From positions 1,116,001 to 1,180,000 of the forward strand of contig CP003179.1 of the NCBI GenBank assembly GCA_000237975.1: a stretch of DNA of 64,000 nucleotides, given 5' to 3'. The DNA comes from Sulfobacillus acidophilus DSM 10332. Its GTDB lineage: Bacteria > Bacillota > Sulfobacillia > Sulfobacillales > Sulfobacillaceae. Shown here piece after piece: positions 7,833-14,486 of the stretch. The position numbers were made by a program, and so were the translations under genes. Below the pieces are notes generated by a model. It made no database searches, had not been told where the DNA came from, and saw nothing but the letters and a program-made list of their open reading frames with translations. How positions within the stretch are numbered: the stretch's first letter is position 1; each line of letters opens with the position of its first letter.

Positions 7833-8024
7833 ATGAGCAAATCGAACAAAACCTGCAAAACCTATCGGATTGTCCGCTTTTATCGGGATACGGTTCAGCC
7901 CTCGCGGGTAATTAAGCGAGGATTAACATTGGAAGAAGCCCAGGCACATTGTCGCCGTGACGATACGCACGGATTCGATGAACACGGGAATGTCGTGTGG
8001 TTTGATGGATACGAAGAAGAATAG
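7833..8024 (+). CDS. Small conserved phage/plasmid-type protein
   Basis: A 63-residue protein with the pattern TYRIVRFYRD ... VIKRGLTLEEAQAHCRRDDTHG. I recognise this as a small family common in actinobacterial and Firmicute phages and plasmids; its function is unknown. GGAGGGG lies nine bases before the ATG. The C-terminus is acidic (WFDGYEEE). Confidence 0.65.
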   Translation: MSKSNKTCKTYRIVRFYRDTVQPSRVIKRGLTLEEAQAHCRRDDTHGFDEHGNVVWFDGYEEE

Positions 8025-8044
8025 TTGAAAAAGGGGCGGGAGTA

Positions 8045-8218
8045 ATGAACGTTTGTGCCCAATGCGGCAGTCAAATTGTTATCCGGCTAGGATCGTTAGG
8101 CCCTCGCACGGTCTGGCGATGCCGGGCGTGTGGATGGCAGTGGGCTACTTTGGAAGAATTAACGGCTGATGAAGATCTAGGAATTAACGCAAACTCCGAA
8201 GATCTTCGGTCAACTTAA
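8045..8218 (+). CDS. Tiny zinc-ribbon protein
   Basis: A 57-residue protein beginning MNVCAQCGSQIVIR, with CRAC near residue 29. The four cysteines form a classic small zinc ribbon, and the C-terminal 20 residues are acidic. It starts 20 bp after the preceding gene. Its 3' end overlaps two competing hairpins at 8197-8224, so its stop codon lies in structured RNA. The function is unknown. Confidence 0.6.
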   Translation: MNVCAQCGSQIVIRLGSLGPRTVWRCRACGWQWATLEELTADEDLGINANSEDLRST

Positions 8219-8224
8219 CCGAAG
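8197..8224 (+). promoter_or_regulatory. Two mutually exclusive hairpins
   Basis: CTTCGG at 8205-8210 can pair with CCGAAG immediately upstream (perfect palindrome CCGAAGATCTTCGG) or with ACCGAAG downstream (8218-8224). The two pairings exclude each other, as in attenuator or switch architectures. It overlaps the end of a small gene and precedes the gene at 8282 by about 60 bp. A regulatory role is inferred. Confidence 0.4.
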
Positions 8225-8281
8225 CATCTCCTAAAAATTGGATTCGTTTATCAAGAACCAGAGCATGTTAGGAGGCTTTGA

Positions 8282-9397
8282 ATGAACCCAAAACCCAGTA
8301 TCACGCATAAGTTAATGGCCGTGGCTCGTCAATTGGCGCGAATGCCGGAGACGGATACCCGGTATCAGCCCACGATGGAACAGTTGATGGATATGGTGGA
8401 GCGGGCGGTTGATCAGGGAATCGATCACGTTATTGAGCGGGCTATTGAGCGATTGCACGACGAACATGCTCACGACGCGGCGGAATTGGTCGCGTTTTGG
8501 GCCGATGAGTATGCATCAGCGATGCCGGTCCAAATCATTATGAATCCATCGGGTCCTCCTCGATGGGTTGAGCAATTACTATTCGTGGTGCCGATAGTGT
8601 TGGTGCAACCATTGGGGGAGCCGGTGCCGCGTGGGATGCCATCGGGGGCTGCGTGGGATCGGTTTGTCCAGAGCTTTCGTCATCACGGGTTAATTGAGCA
8701 GGGCCCTTCTCTCTTCTTAGCGCCGGTTTTATATACGGCGGATGAGTTGCCTCAAACGTGGTCGGCGCGGCGACACTGGGGGGCGCAATTATTACAACAA
8801 ATTCTGGATCAATCGATAGATTTTACGATAAACGCGGCGTCCTCGACAGCCGCCATTATTGCCCCCAATCGGCAAATAGCTTTGCGCTTTTTGGTGGGGG
8901 GCGTGTTATTAACCGATGATGATGCGGCCCCGGCTTGGGAGATTTTCGAGGATTTCGAGGATACAGAGACGGACGATGCCGACGAGTCTACAATGAACGC
9001 CGACATTGTCCACGACCAATTACAAGCCTGGCTCGGCACGGTCAAATCATTGATCGATCAATGGTGGCCGTCCGTTCAAGGGTTTCCGGGCTGGCCGGGG
9101 CGGTGGGATGTGGCCCAAGAAACCGCCCGCCATTTGTGGAATGTGATTGGTCTGCAACAAAGTCTTGAACAAGCCGAAATAATCGGAGGCGGAATTGTTG
9201 AAGTCGAGACGCGGTGGGATGCGTCCTTGGCGACCTGGTGCGTGGCGATTAAAAATCGCAAACCGGAGAGCAACACGGAATGGGTTTGGGCGCTTGATGC
9301 CGATGGCGATGATGAACGCGAAATTCTTGATGAGATTTTGCGGGCGAGCGGCATTAAACGACGCATTTGGGATGAAACCACTCGAGACGAGATTTAA
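8282..9397 (+). CDS. Unknown 371-residue acidic protein
   Basis: A soluble, acidic protein with a helical N-terminal region (residues about 30-75) and a strongly acidic stretch near residue 222 (EDFEDTETDDADES) that looks like a linker between two domains. TAGGAGG is well placed before the ATG. No membrane segment or catalytic motif is recognised. It is the largest gene of the 6-13 kb region. Confidence 0.6.
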   Translation: MNPKPSITHKLMAVARQLARMPETDTRYQPTMEQLMDMVERAVDQGIDHVIERAIERLHDEHAHDAAELVAFWADEYASAMPVQIIMNPSGPPRWVEQLLFVVPIVLVQPLGEPVPRGMPSGAAWDRFVQSFRHHGLIEQGPSLFLAPVLYTADELPQTWSARRHWGAQLLQQILDQSIDFTINAASSTAAIIAPNRQIALRFLVGGVLLTDDDAAPAWEIFEDFEDTETDDADESTMNADIVHDQLQAWLGTVKSLIDQWWPSVQGFPGWPGRWDVAQETARHLWNVIGLQQSLEQAEIIGGGIVEVETRWDASLATWCVAIKNRKPESNTEWVWALDADGDDEREILDEILRASGIKRRIWDETTRDEI

Positions 9398-9470
9398 GTT
9401 TCGACCGGAGCTTTGGGGATGTCAGGGCGGTGGCAAGGACACTCGTGTGTGGAACGGGGGCGCTTAGAGG

Positions 9471-9740
9471 ATGATTAGACTCACGGTTTCGCCAAGTACG
9501 TTTGAAGATATTGTCGCCAAACGGACAAATACCCTGGTATATCGGGAAAACGGCAAGATGATTGCGACCAAGGAGATATTGTCTTTGTCCGTCGAGGGCG
9601 TCGCGTGGCGATACGCAATCGTTGAGGTCACGGATGTTTTAGCGGCGACGGATCTGAGAGGGGTTCGCGATTCGGACGATTCGCCCATTCCTTCGGATGC
9701 GGTTGTGTTATTTATTCAATTGAAAACATGGCAAGGCTAG
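9471..9740 (+). CDS. Small beta-rich protein, possibly ASCH/DUF3850-like
   Basis: An 89-residue protein with a beta-rich pattern: LTVSPSTFEDIVAKRTNTLVYRE-type start, then GKMIATKEILSLSV and WRYAIVEVTDVLA. The arrangement resembles ASCH/DUF3850 (PUA-like) domains, in which LTV...F..I..K..T is followed by strands ending in a V.V..V motif. That assignment is tentative. GCTTAGAGG precedes the ATG. Confidence 0.5.
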   Translation: MIRLTVSPSTFEDIVAKRTNTLVYRENGKMIATKEILSLSVEGVAWRYAIVEVTDVLAATDLRGVRDSDDSPIPSDAVVLFIQLKTWQG

Positions 9741-9741
9741 C

Positions 9742-9775
9742 CGATCCTCTTCGTTAAATTTTAACGAAGATCGGT
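9742..9775 (+). promoter_or_regulatory. Perfect 21-bp palindrome inside a longer hairpin
   Basis: Half-sites CTTCGTTAAA and TTTAACGAAG flank a single T (9750-9770), with further pairing of CCGAT and ATCGG outside. It begins right after the stop codon at 9740. It shares its TAAAWTTTA centre with palindromes at 12066-12090 and 56379-56397, so it may be an operator; it could also work as a terminator. The remaining bases to 9874 show nothing else. Confidence 0.5.
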
Positions 9776-9874
9776 TCACGCGAACATTTTTGTTCAATTT
9801 GGCCTTTTTTACGGTTTGTTGGTGGTTGCACCGGAGTGGCCGCCAGTGATTATGTCCAGGGATGGTGATGATCG

Positions 9875-10102
9875 ATGTCTTCTGATATGGCGACCCCTCG
9901 CGAACGCTCCGAATATGCCTCGGTGCTCCAAAGCATGGAAGCCCGTCAAACCCTAACGGCCTTAGAATGGCGGATTATCAAACACTTATATGCCGGCATG
10001 TCCGATGATTGGATCTGTGATACTCTTGCGTGTCGCCTTCACGATATTACTCGTGCCAAACACCGAGCGCGCCGCTGGATGACCTCGTTCCCCGCAGAGT
10101 AA
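9875..10102 (+). CDS. Small helix-turn-helix-like protein
   Basis: A 75-residue, helical, basic protein. The segment LTALEWRIIKHLYAGMSDDWI followed by CDTLACRLHDITRAKHRARRW resembles a LuxR/sigma-region-4 type helix-turn-helix, so a DNA-binding role is likely. It starts after a GGTGATGATCG leader. It is followed by a terminator. Confidence 0.5.
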   Translation: MSSDMATPRERSEYASVLQSMEARQTLTALEWRIIKHLYAGMSDDWICDTLACRLHDITRAKHRARRWMTSFPAE

Positions 10103-10125
10103 CGCATTGAATTTGGCTAAGACAT

Positions 10126-10160
10126 AAGGCCGGGCGTTGTGTCCGACCTTGTCTTTTTTG
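10126..10160 (+). terminator. Intrinsic terminator
   Basis: AAGGCCGGGC pairs with GTCCGACCTT, with one mismatch and one G-U pair, and is followed by GTCTTTTTT. It ends the transcript of the small HTH-like gene. Confidence 0.7.
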
Positions 10161-10228
10161 TGACGGTGATCGGCGGGGCCGCCGAGGCAGCGTCTAACAA
10201 TTCTTGTTGCAGGATACGGAGGATGATC

Positions 10229-10378
10229 ATGGCTATCACGGTGCGGCAGTGGTCTTGTCGGCAGTGCTATGGGGATTTTTGGGTGACGCTGTCCGAAACG
10301 GTCACACGCTGTCCGTATTGCGGAGCGTCTGGCGATTGGTTAACTGCGGATCTGACCGCGACGGTTGGTGATCTATGA
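10229..10378 (+). CDS. Tiny zinc-ribbon protein
   Basis: A 49-residue protein starting MAITVRQWSCRQCYGDFW with CPYC near residue 30, giving two CxxC knuckles. GGAGG is placed seven bases before ATG 10229. Its TGA overlaps the ATG of the downstream kinase (ATGA), so the two proteins are probably made together. The function is unknown. Confidence 0.65.
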   Translation: MAITVRQWSCRQCYGDFWVTLSETVTRCPYCGASGDWLTADLTATVGDL

Positions 10379-10929
10379 TTATACACATTTGCGGAAATTT
10401 AGCATCCGGGAAAACGACCGCGGCCGAGGCGTTGCAGCGGCGCCTCGGCTGGCCGATGGTGCCGGTGGGTCGGATGCGCAATCGCCTGTGCGATGAAGAT
10501 TGGTTGTGGAGGCGAGCGGTACCGCGGCTCTGGCGGGCATGGGATTTTCCGCTCCATGTGCCGGGGCGGTCGGGCATTTGGGTCTCAACTGGCTTTAATT
10601 GGCGAGAATTAGTCGCATGGGAATCTCATGCCCCTCGGTTTGTCTTCCGCGTCTGGTTAACGGCTCCTGTTGATGTTTTGCGCCAACGCTTTTATTCTCG
10701 CCCGATGGTTGATGAGGGATATTGGCCGTACCTCGAAGAGCCGATGGACTTGTTTGAGGGGTTTCTGCGATACGATATCGGGGATGCCCCCGTGCCGTGG
10801 CCGATTGATTTGTCGGTCGATACCGGATTACTGTCTACAGATCGTGTCGTGGATCGAATTCTTGAAGGATTAACTCGGATTGATGCGAGAGAATCCCATC
10901 AAGAGGGGGGATCGAACGATGAATGTTAG
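10375..10929 (+). CDS. P-loop nucleotide/nucleoside kinase-like protein
   Basis: A 184-residue P-loop protein with Walker A GNLASGKTT at residues 7-15, a hydrophobic strand before it, and an Arg-rich lid-like region (LRQRFYSRPM). The short single-domain form fits the adenylate/dNMP-kinase-like AAA_33 group. The substrate cannot be told from sequence. Start and stop overlap the neighbours on both sides, so it is embedded in an operon between a zinc ribbon and a membrane protein. Confidence 0.65.
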   Translation: MIIHICGNLASGKTTAAEALQRRLGWPMVPVGRMRNRLCDEDWLWRRAVPRLWRAWDFPLHVPGRSGIWVSTGFNWRELVAWESHAPRFVFRVWLTAPVDVLRQRFYSRPMVDEGYWPYLEEPMDLFEGFLRYDIGDAPVPWPIDLSVDTGLLSTDRVVDRILEGLTRIDARESHQEGGSNDEC

Positions 10930-11359
10930 ACCGTGGGTCCATCAGATATGGACCCATCCGTTGGGACGGGCGGGGGGCTTGCTGGGACTCTCTCTGGGGA
11001 TGGCGCTGATTCCCGTTCCTGTAATATCTCAGTCCGCGATCCGGGCATGGGGATATTTGTTTATTTTGAGTCAAGGTAGCGTTATGGCGGTCTGGGCGAG
11101 TTGGCACATCATACAAGCCCTCCAAGGGCAGACTTCGCGTGAATGGATCGGTGTGGTCTGGTTCGGGATGTTTGCGGGGTTTGCCCTGGCAGGATGGCCT
11201 TCGATTCCTCACGACGGATCGTATTGGAGCCATTTGCCGTGGGCGTCGCTGGCGTTTTGGGTGTCGGGTCTTACGGAGTTTCTGGGGGCGTGGGCGTTTT
11301 GGCTGGCGATCTGGTTTGGGGCCGCATGGGGCTGGCAAGAGTTGATCCAAGGATTTTAG
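10919..11359 (+). CDS. Polytopic membrane protein, unknown
   Basis: A 146-residue protein with about four membrane segments (for example GGLLGLSLGMALIPVPVI, WGYLFILSQGSVMAVW and LTEFLGAWAFWLAIWFGAAW). GAGGGGG precedes ATG 10919, which lies inside the end of the kinase gene. No family is recognised. Confidence 0.6.
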   Translation: MNVRPWVHQIWTHPLGRAGGLLGLSLGMALIPVPVISQSAIRAWGYLFILSQGSVMAVWASWHIIQALQGQTSREWIGVVWFGMFAGFALAGWPSIPHDGSYWSHLPWASLAFWVSGLTEFLGAWAFWLAIWFGAAWGWQELIQGF

Positions 11360-11410
11360 GTTCCGAGGGCGGAAAGGTGAGCCGGCCGGCACAAGTGAGG
11401 AGAAACGGGC

Positions 11411-11527
11411 GTGGCGATACGCAAAAAAGGGCGGCGGGATGAATTAACGGTCGATATGCCAAAAGTCTTATCGCAAGAGGGTGTGTGTTGGGGCAATTAT
11501 GAGGTTTTTGGGCCGCCGTTTGCTTAG
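11411..11527 (+). pseudogene. Small ORF with in-frame TAG and coding-like continuation
   Basis: GTG 11411 has a well-placed GAGGAG and encodes 38 residues ending CWGNYEVFGPPFA before TAG 11525-11527. The same frame continues with GEYVVKKLRPKTFWSGD and further protein-like residues until it runs into the terminator at 11615. It may be a short protein of 38 residues, or a longer one broken by a nonsense codon. The stop sits where a Tyr, Trp, Gln or Glu codon would need one base change. Confidence 0.45.
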
Positions 11528-11614
11528 GGCGAATATGTGGTTAAAAAGCTACGGCCAAAGACCTTCTGGAGTGGCGACCGGCGAACAGCAACATTCTCAT
11601 TTAACCTGACTTTG

Positions 11615-11638
11615 CGCGGGGACTCCCCGCGATTTTTT
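11615..11638 (+). terminator. Intrinsic terminator
   Basis: CGCGGGG and CCCCGCG pair around ACT and are followed by A and six T residues. It ends the 10.2-11.6 kb operon. Confidence 0.9.
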
Positions 11639-11664
11639 GTTGGAAAACTCGGAGGTGGTTTTGG

Positions 11665-11964
11665 ATGAAAATTGTTGCGTATGCAGCCGATGCCGCGTTG
11701 TATTGCGTAGCGTGCGCTCACGATTTGTACGGCGTCAATCCGACTGATCCCGCAGATCCTGAACATCGGGATCGAGAAGGGAACCCTGTTCATCCTGTTT
11801 TCGAGGACGCCCATTCGGATCAACCGGAACACTGTAATGCGTGTCAAACATTGTTAGCCATCGGATTATCCCCCGAAGGCGAACAGTACGTTCAAAAGCT
11901 AGCCGCTCGAGGCCCTGTGCCTGATGCCTGGCGCGGCGAGTGGCCGTGGTTGTTTGATCGTTAA
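11665..11964 (+). CDS. Small CxxC protein, phage/plasmid type
   Basis: A 99-residue protein with YCVACAHDLYG near residue 14 and HCNACQTLL near residue 57, a two-knuckle zinc site around an acidic, Asp/Pro/His-rich spacer. I recognise the general pattern (AHRDREGNPVHPVF-type spacer, then CxAC) from actinobacterial mobile elements, where it has no known function. GGAGGTGG is placed before the ATG. Confidence 0.6.
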   Translation: MKIVAYAADAALYCVACAHDLYGVNPTDPADPEHRDREGNPVHPVFEDAHSDQPEHCNACQTLLAIGLSPEGEQYVQKLAARGPVPDAWRGEWPWLFDR

Positions 11965-12065
11965 AGAAGTGGCTATTGCAATTTGCGCTGCCCCCCGTTG
12001 TGGTTCCTGTTCCTCTTTCTAATGTTTAATGAAGGCGCTAGACGATTGGCGATTGAGAGCCGTGT

Positions 12066-12090
12066 AACTTCGGTAAATTTTACCGAAGTT
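12066..12090 (+). promoter_or_regulatory. 25-bp perfect palindrome upstream of sigma factor
   Basis: Half-sites AACTTCGGTAAA and TTTACCGAAGTT flank a single T. It is nearly the same as the palindrome at 9750-9770, with matched changes in both arms, and lies 30 bp before a leader ORF and 100 bp before the sigma-factor start. An operator for a dimeric regulator is the simplest reading. It has no T-run, so it is unlikely to be a terminator. Confidence 0.5.
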
Positions 12091-12119
12091 GATCTAAAAG
12101 GATCGTGGGTGGTTTTGCG

Positions 12120-12200
12120 ATGTCTGTGTGGCGTGTTCCTGCTTCAGTCGCCCAATGGGAAGTGGAACCACGGTTGCGCAACGATGATGACCATGAATGA
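12120..12200 (+). CDS. Possible 26-residue leader peptide
   Basis: The ORF (MSVWRVPASVAQWEVE..., 26 residues) starts after a GTGGGTGG ribosome-like site. Its TGA at 12198 overlaps ATG 12193 of the sigma factor by a few bases. It would couple sigma-factor translation to its own. Its start codon lies in TTTTGCGATG (12113-12122), a perfect 10-nt complement of part of the conserved core of the repeated RNA element. Confidence 0.35.
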   Translation: MSVWRVPASVAQWEVEPRLRNDDDHE

Positions 12201-12828
12201 TTCCAAAGATCCCACGACTTCGACGGGGCCGGGTACGTGGGAGGAAGTCGTTGACCAAGCTCCTCGAATTTTTCGAGCCGCCTTTGCCAAGGCGTGGATG
12301 CGCCAATCGGTCCCAGGCGCTCTAAGAGAGGATGTCCAACAAGAAGCGTGGATTGGCCTGTGGCAGGCTTGGCGGGCCTATGACGCCAGGCAAGGGGCAT
12401 GGGAACCGTGGGCCGTGATGGTTGTTCGGCGGCGGGTCTCAGATTATATCCGCCGCGCTCGGCGGTTCAAACACCATTTTCTGAATGCGGCCTTCTCCTT
12501 GGATCGCGTGATCGATCCCAATGATGCCGATCATCGAACGGGCTATGACTGGATAGGGGGCCGGGACGCTTCGGGTCGAATCGCGTTTGTCGAAGATGCT
12601 GTCTTGGCGAAGGCTATGACCCAATGGCTGGCCCGGCAGATTGTGTTATTGACGCCGCTAGAACGGGCGACGTGGTGTGGGCGGCAAGCGGGCGAGTCTT
12701 TGGACGGGATTGCCCATCGCCTGGGTCGACCGTGGAAATCGGTCGAGAATGCGTGGCAGCGGACGAAACGCAAACTGCGGCAGGCGTGGCGGCAGGAGTG
12801 GGGCGGGGGGGATTTTGACGTTGATTGA
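12193..12828 (+). CDS. Sigma-70 family RNA polymerase sigma factor
   Basis: About 211 residues in the two-domain layout of alternative sigma factors. Region 2 is near residues 35-95 (DVQQEAWIGLWQAWRAYD, then PWAVMVVRRRVSDYIRR, the -10-binding and core-binding helices). Region 4 is near residues 155-200 (LTPLERATW...SLDGIAHRLGRPWKSVENAWQRTKRKL, the -35-binding HTH). An earlier in-frame start at 11983 exists, but its sequence before the palindrome looks non-coding, so I chose ATG 12193. It has no good ribosome site of its own, consistent with coupling to the 26-codon ORF. It is probably an element-specific sigma factor. Confidence 0.75.
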   Translation: MNDSKDPTTSTGPGTWEEVVDQAPRIFRAAFAKAWMRQSVPGALREDVQQEAWIGLWQAWRAYDARQGAWEPWAVMVVRRRVSDYIRRARRFKHHFLNAAFSLDRVIDPNDADHRTGYDWIGGRDASGRIAFVEDAVLAKAMTQWLARQIVLLTPLERATWCGRQAGESLDGIAHRLGRPWKSVENAWQRTKRKLRQAWRQEWGGGDFDVD

Positions 12829-12980
12829 CGTTCGGGTGCGGATTCTTGGCGGGGGGTGTGGCTGTATGACCTTCTGAGGTTTTGTGTAAAAACCCCGATT
12901 GAGGTTCTTGGCGCGGGAATCATGGGACCGTGAGAACGGAGCGTCGAGGAGAGGGGCCAAGGTCCAAAATGCCCTAGTTC

Positions 12981-13110
12981 TTGACACCGCCCGGCATCGT
13001 CTTTTATGATGGGTCTAGGCGGTTGCGCCCGCTATCTTTCGTATTGCCTCGCTTGGATAATTCCCCGCAAAACCTGCATCGCAAAAAATCCCTTTCTGGG
13101 GTGCATCTTT
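12981..13110 (+). ncRNA. Repeated RNA element, copy 1
   Basis: A promoter (TTGACA 12981-12986, 18-bp spacer, TATGAT 13005-13010) is followed where transcription should start by a hairpin (GCGG/CCGC, 13019-13032), a U-rich linker, TATTG at 13042, and the conserved core with CTGCATCGCAAAAA (block 13069-13090). The 27-nt distance from TATTG to the block is the same in all five copies. The hairpin after the core is weak here. The next gene starts at 13202. The 150 bases between the sigma gene and this promoter show nothing. Confidence 0.75.
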
Positions 13111-13201
13111 CATTATCCTCAATTAGCTGAAGCATGTTCGCGATAATAATCGGATGGGGCGACGTGCATAAGCGTAAGTTCAATAAAAGGAGGGTAATCC
13201 G

Positions 13202-13507
13202 ATGCAACGGATGGACTTGGTGCATTACACCTATGAGGTCACAGGGACACTACTGGGGGCTGATGGGACCACCTTATCGGGAGTAACTGTGGTCTTTGAT
13301 CAAGCGCAGTGGCACGCGGGACATTGGACTACTCGTCCGCCCGAAAAGGGATTAGGCGATGTCTGTGGAGTGGTGGACGCTCAAGGGCGGTCTGTAGACA
13401 ATACGACAATGCCTGCCACGTTTTTTCCGTGGCGCTTTCAGCCTGATGAGCCGTTGCCCGGCCCGGCCACGGATCTTGAGGTGATTGATCCGGGTCATGC
13501 TCGTTAG
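13202..13507 (+). CDS. Hypothetical protein downstream of RNA element 1
   Basis: A 101-residue soluble protein starting MQRMDLVHYTYEVTGTLLGADG. Its N-terminal half looks like a small beta-sandwich (GTLLGADGTTLSGVTVVFD), as in carboxypeptidase-regulatory-like or transthyretin-like folds, but this is only a pattern impression. AGGAGGG precedes the ATG. It is the first gene after RNA element copy 1. Confidence 0.55.
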   Translation: MQRMDLVHYTYEVTGTLLGADGTTLSGVTVVFDQAQWHAGHWTTRPPEKGLGDVCGVVDAQGRSVDNTTMPATFFPWRFQPDEPLPGPATDLEVIDPGHAR

Positions 13508-13532
13508 CAGTCTTCAAACAGAGCGTGGTTAA

Positions 13533-13585
13533 CCGACGGCCTGCTCACTAAAACCGTGAGCAGCGGATCGTCGGTGTTTTATTTT
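13533..13585 (+). terminator. Terminator, left copy of a direct repeat
   Basis: CCGACG (13533) pairs with CGTCGG (13569-13574) and encloses an inner stem CTGCTCAC/GTGAGCAG; TGTTTTATTTT follows. The sequence from TCGTCGG through the T-rich tail to TTTTGCGG recurs exactly before the tRNA-Ser at 14364. Confidence 0.75.
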
Positions 13586-13684
13586 GCGGTGTGGCGCAGT
13601 AGTCGAGGGGTTGATGGCGATGGTCTTGGCTACCGTAAGGATCTACCGACTCTTTTAGAATCAAGTCCTAATCACTTTGCTGGT
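13586..13684 (+). pseudogene. Degenerate tRNA-Ser-like remnant
   Basis: After the same leader as the tRNA-Ser at 14364, the sequence CGAGGGGTTGATGGCGATGGTCTTG matches the D-arm and 5' anticodon arm of that tRNA at most positions. An anticodon-type stem ATGGT/ACCGT with loop CTTGGCT can form, and a TCAAGTC-type T-loop follows. No acceptor stem can be paired and the CCA is absent, so it is a decayed duplicate rather than a functional tRNA. Confidence 0.5.
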
Positions 13685-13731
13685 GGAGAATTATATGGGT
13701 TTATAAGTTCTATAATAGAGGTGAGGTTTCG

Positions 13732-13986
13732 ATGCCGCCTTTTGCCGAGATTATGGGTTGGCGGGCGTATATTTATGGAAAAGATCATCCGTTGCCTCAC
13801 TTTCACTTACGTAAGGCAGGACAGTCGGTATCAATAGATATTATGACGGGTGAGCTTTTAGAAGGACAATTACCAGGCAAAATATTGCGTGAAGTGCAAC
13901 AATGGTTAGCCGTTCATCGCGAAGATGTCTTGAGAGCATGGACTGCGGTCCGCAACGGACAAATGCCGCCTTGGATTCAGGATTAA
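13732..13986 (+). CDS. DUF4160 protein, toxin-antitoxin-like pair member
   Basis: An 84-residue protein with the DUF4160 pattern: an MPPFAEIMGWRAYIYGKDH start, HPLPHFHLR near residue 19, and a helical C-terminus. DUF4160 genes commonly sit beside DUF2442 genes, as here, in pairs regarded as toxin-antitoxin-like. A TATAAT at about 13711 and AGGTTTCG before the ATG suggest its own promoter and start. The pair lies between two copies of a terminator/tRNA sequence. Confidence 0.75.
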   Translation: MPPFAEIMGWRAYIYGKDHPLPHFHLRKAGQSVSIDIMTGELLEGQLPGKILREVQQWLAVHREDVLRAWTAVRNGQMPPWIQD

Positions 13987-14000
13987 AAGAGGTGATTGAT

Positions 14001-14282
14001 GTGCATCCTCCGACTCGTCGGATTCAACGGGTGTTTCCGATCTATCCGACTTACCTGTTGTTAGAGTTTGACACAGGGGAATATCGGATCGCGGATTTCA
14101 GTGCGGAGGTGGAACGGGGCGGGAAATTGTTTGAGCCTCTGAAACAATGGGCGTTCTTTCGGCAAGTCCAAGTTGATGAGGACCAGATTTCGATTGTATG
14201 GCCGAATGGTTTGGATGTTGATCCGGGTGTTCTCTATGTGGAAAGCAAACCAATCACCATTCGCCAGTTGATGGAATCATAA
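14001..14282 (+). CDS. DUF2442 protein, partner of DUF4160
   Basis: About 93 residues with the DUF2442 pattern (YLLLEFDTGEYRIADFS, then FEPLKQWAFFRQVQVDEDQISIVWPNGLDVDP). AAGAGGTG is six bases before GTG 14001; an in-frame GTG at 13992 overlaps that ribosome site and is less likely. It lies 15 bp after the DUF4160 gene. The pair is inferred to be a small selfish or regulatory module; which partner would be toxic is not known. Confidence 0.7.
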   Translation: MHPPTRRIQRVFPIYPTYLLLEFDTGEYRIADFSAEVERGGKLFEPLKQWAFFRQVQVDEDQISIVWPNGLDVDPGVLYVESKPITIRQLMES

Positions 14283-14308
14283 AAGCTCCGGTAATAGGAT
14301 TGTGTTAA

Positions 14309-14361
14309 CCGACGGTACGCTTGCAGAAATTGTGAGCAGTGGGTCGTCGGTGTTTTATTTT
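14309..14361 (+). terminator. Terminator, right copy of the direct repeat
   Basis: CCGACG (14309-14314) pairs with CGTCGG (14345-14350) and the T-rich tail is identical to the left copy at 13533. The inner arm has changed to GCTTGC/GTGAGC but still pairs through G-U. It ends the DUF4160/DUF2442 transcript and abuts the tRNA gene. Confidence 0.7.
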
Positions 14362-14363
14362 GC

Positions 14364-14453
14364 GGAGCGGTGGCCGAGGGGTTGAAGGCGGCGGTCTTGA
14401 AAACCGCAAGGGTTCAATGGCCCTCGTGGGTTCAAATCCCACCCGCTCCGCCA
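14364..14453 (+). tRNA. tRNA-Ser (anticodon TGA)
   Basis: This is a complete 90-nt class II tRNA. The acceptor GGAGCGG pairs with CCGCTCC, the D-arm is GCCGAGGGGTTGAAGGC, and the anticodon stem GCGGT/ACCGC holds the loop CTTGAAA with anticodon TGA. A long variable arm, the T-arm GTGGG-TTCAAAT-CCCAC and an encoded CCA follow. It decodes UCA. It is not a stop suppressor. A T-run follows. Confidence 0.95.
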
Positions 14454-14486
14454 GTTTTTTGAGGAGGAAGAAGCGGTTGAGTTGAT

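Noticed and set aside
7639-7836. 65-codon ORF
   Set aside because: It crosses a 13-bp hairpin, has poor composition and overlaps the start of a better supported gene.
11983-12192. 70-residue N-terminal extension of the sigma factor
   Set aside because: It would translate through the 25-bp palindrome and a separate leader ORF, and its sequence is unlike sigma factors.
13586-13684. Second functional tRNA (anticodon TGG, Pro)
   Set aside because: An anticodon arm can be drawn, but there is a pyrimidine at position 37, no acceptor stem and no CCA; a damaged duplicate explains it better.
14364-14453. tRNA as suppressor of the in-frame stops
   Set aside because: Anticodon TGA reads UCA serine codons, not UAG or UAA, so it cannot explain the interrupted ORFs.
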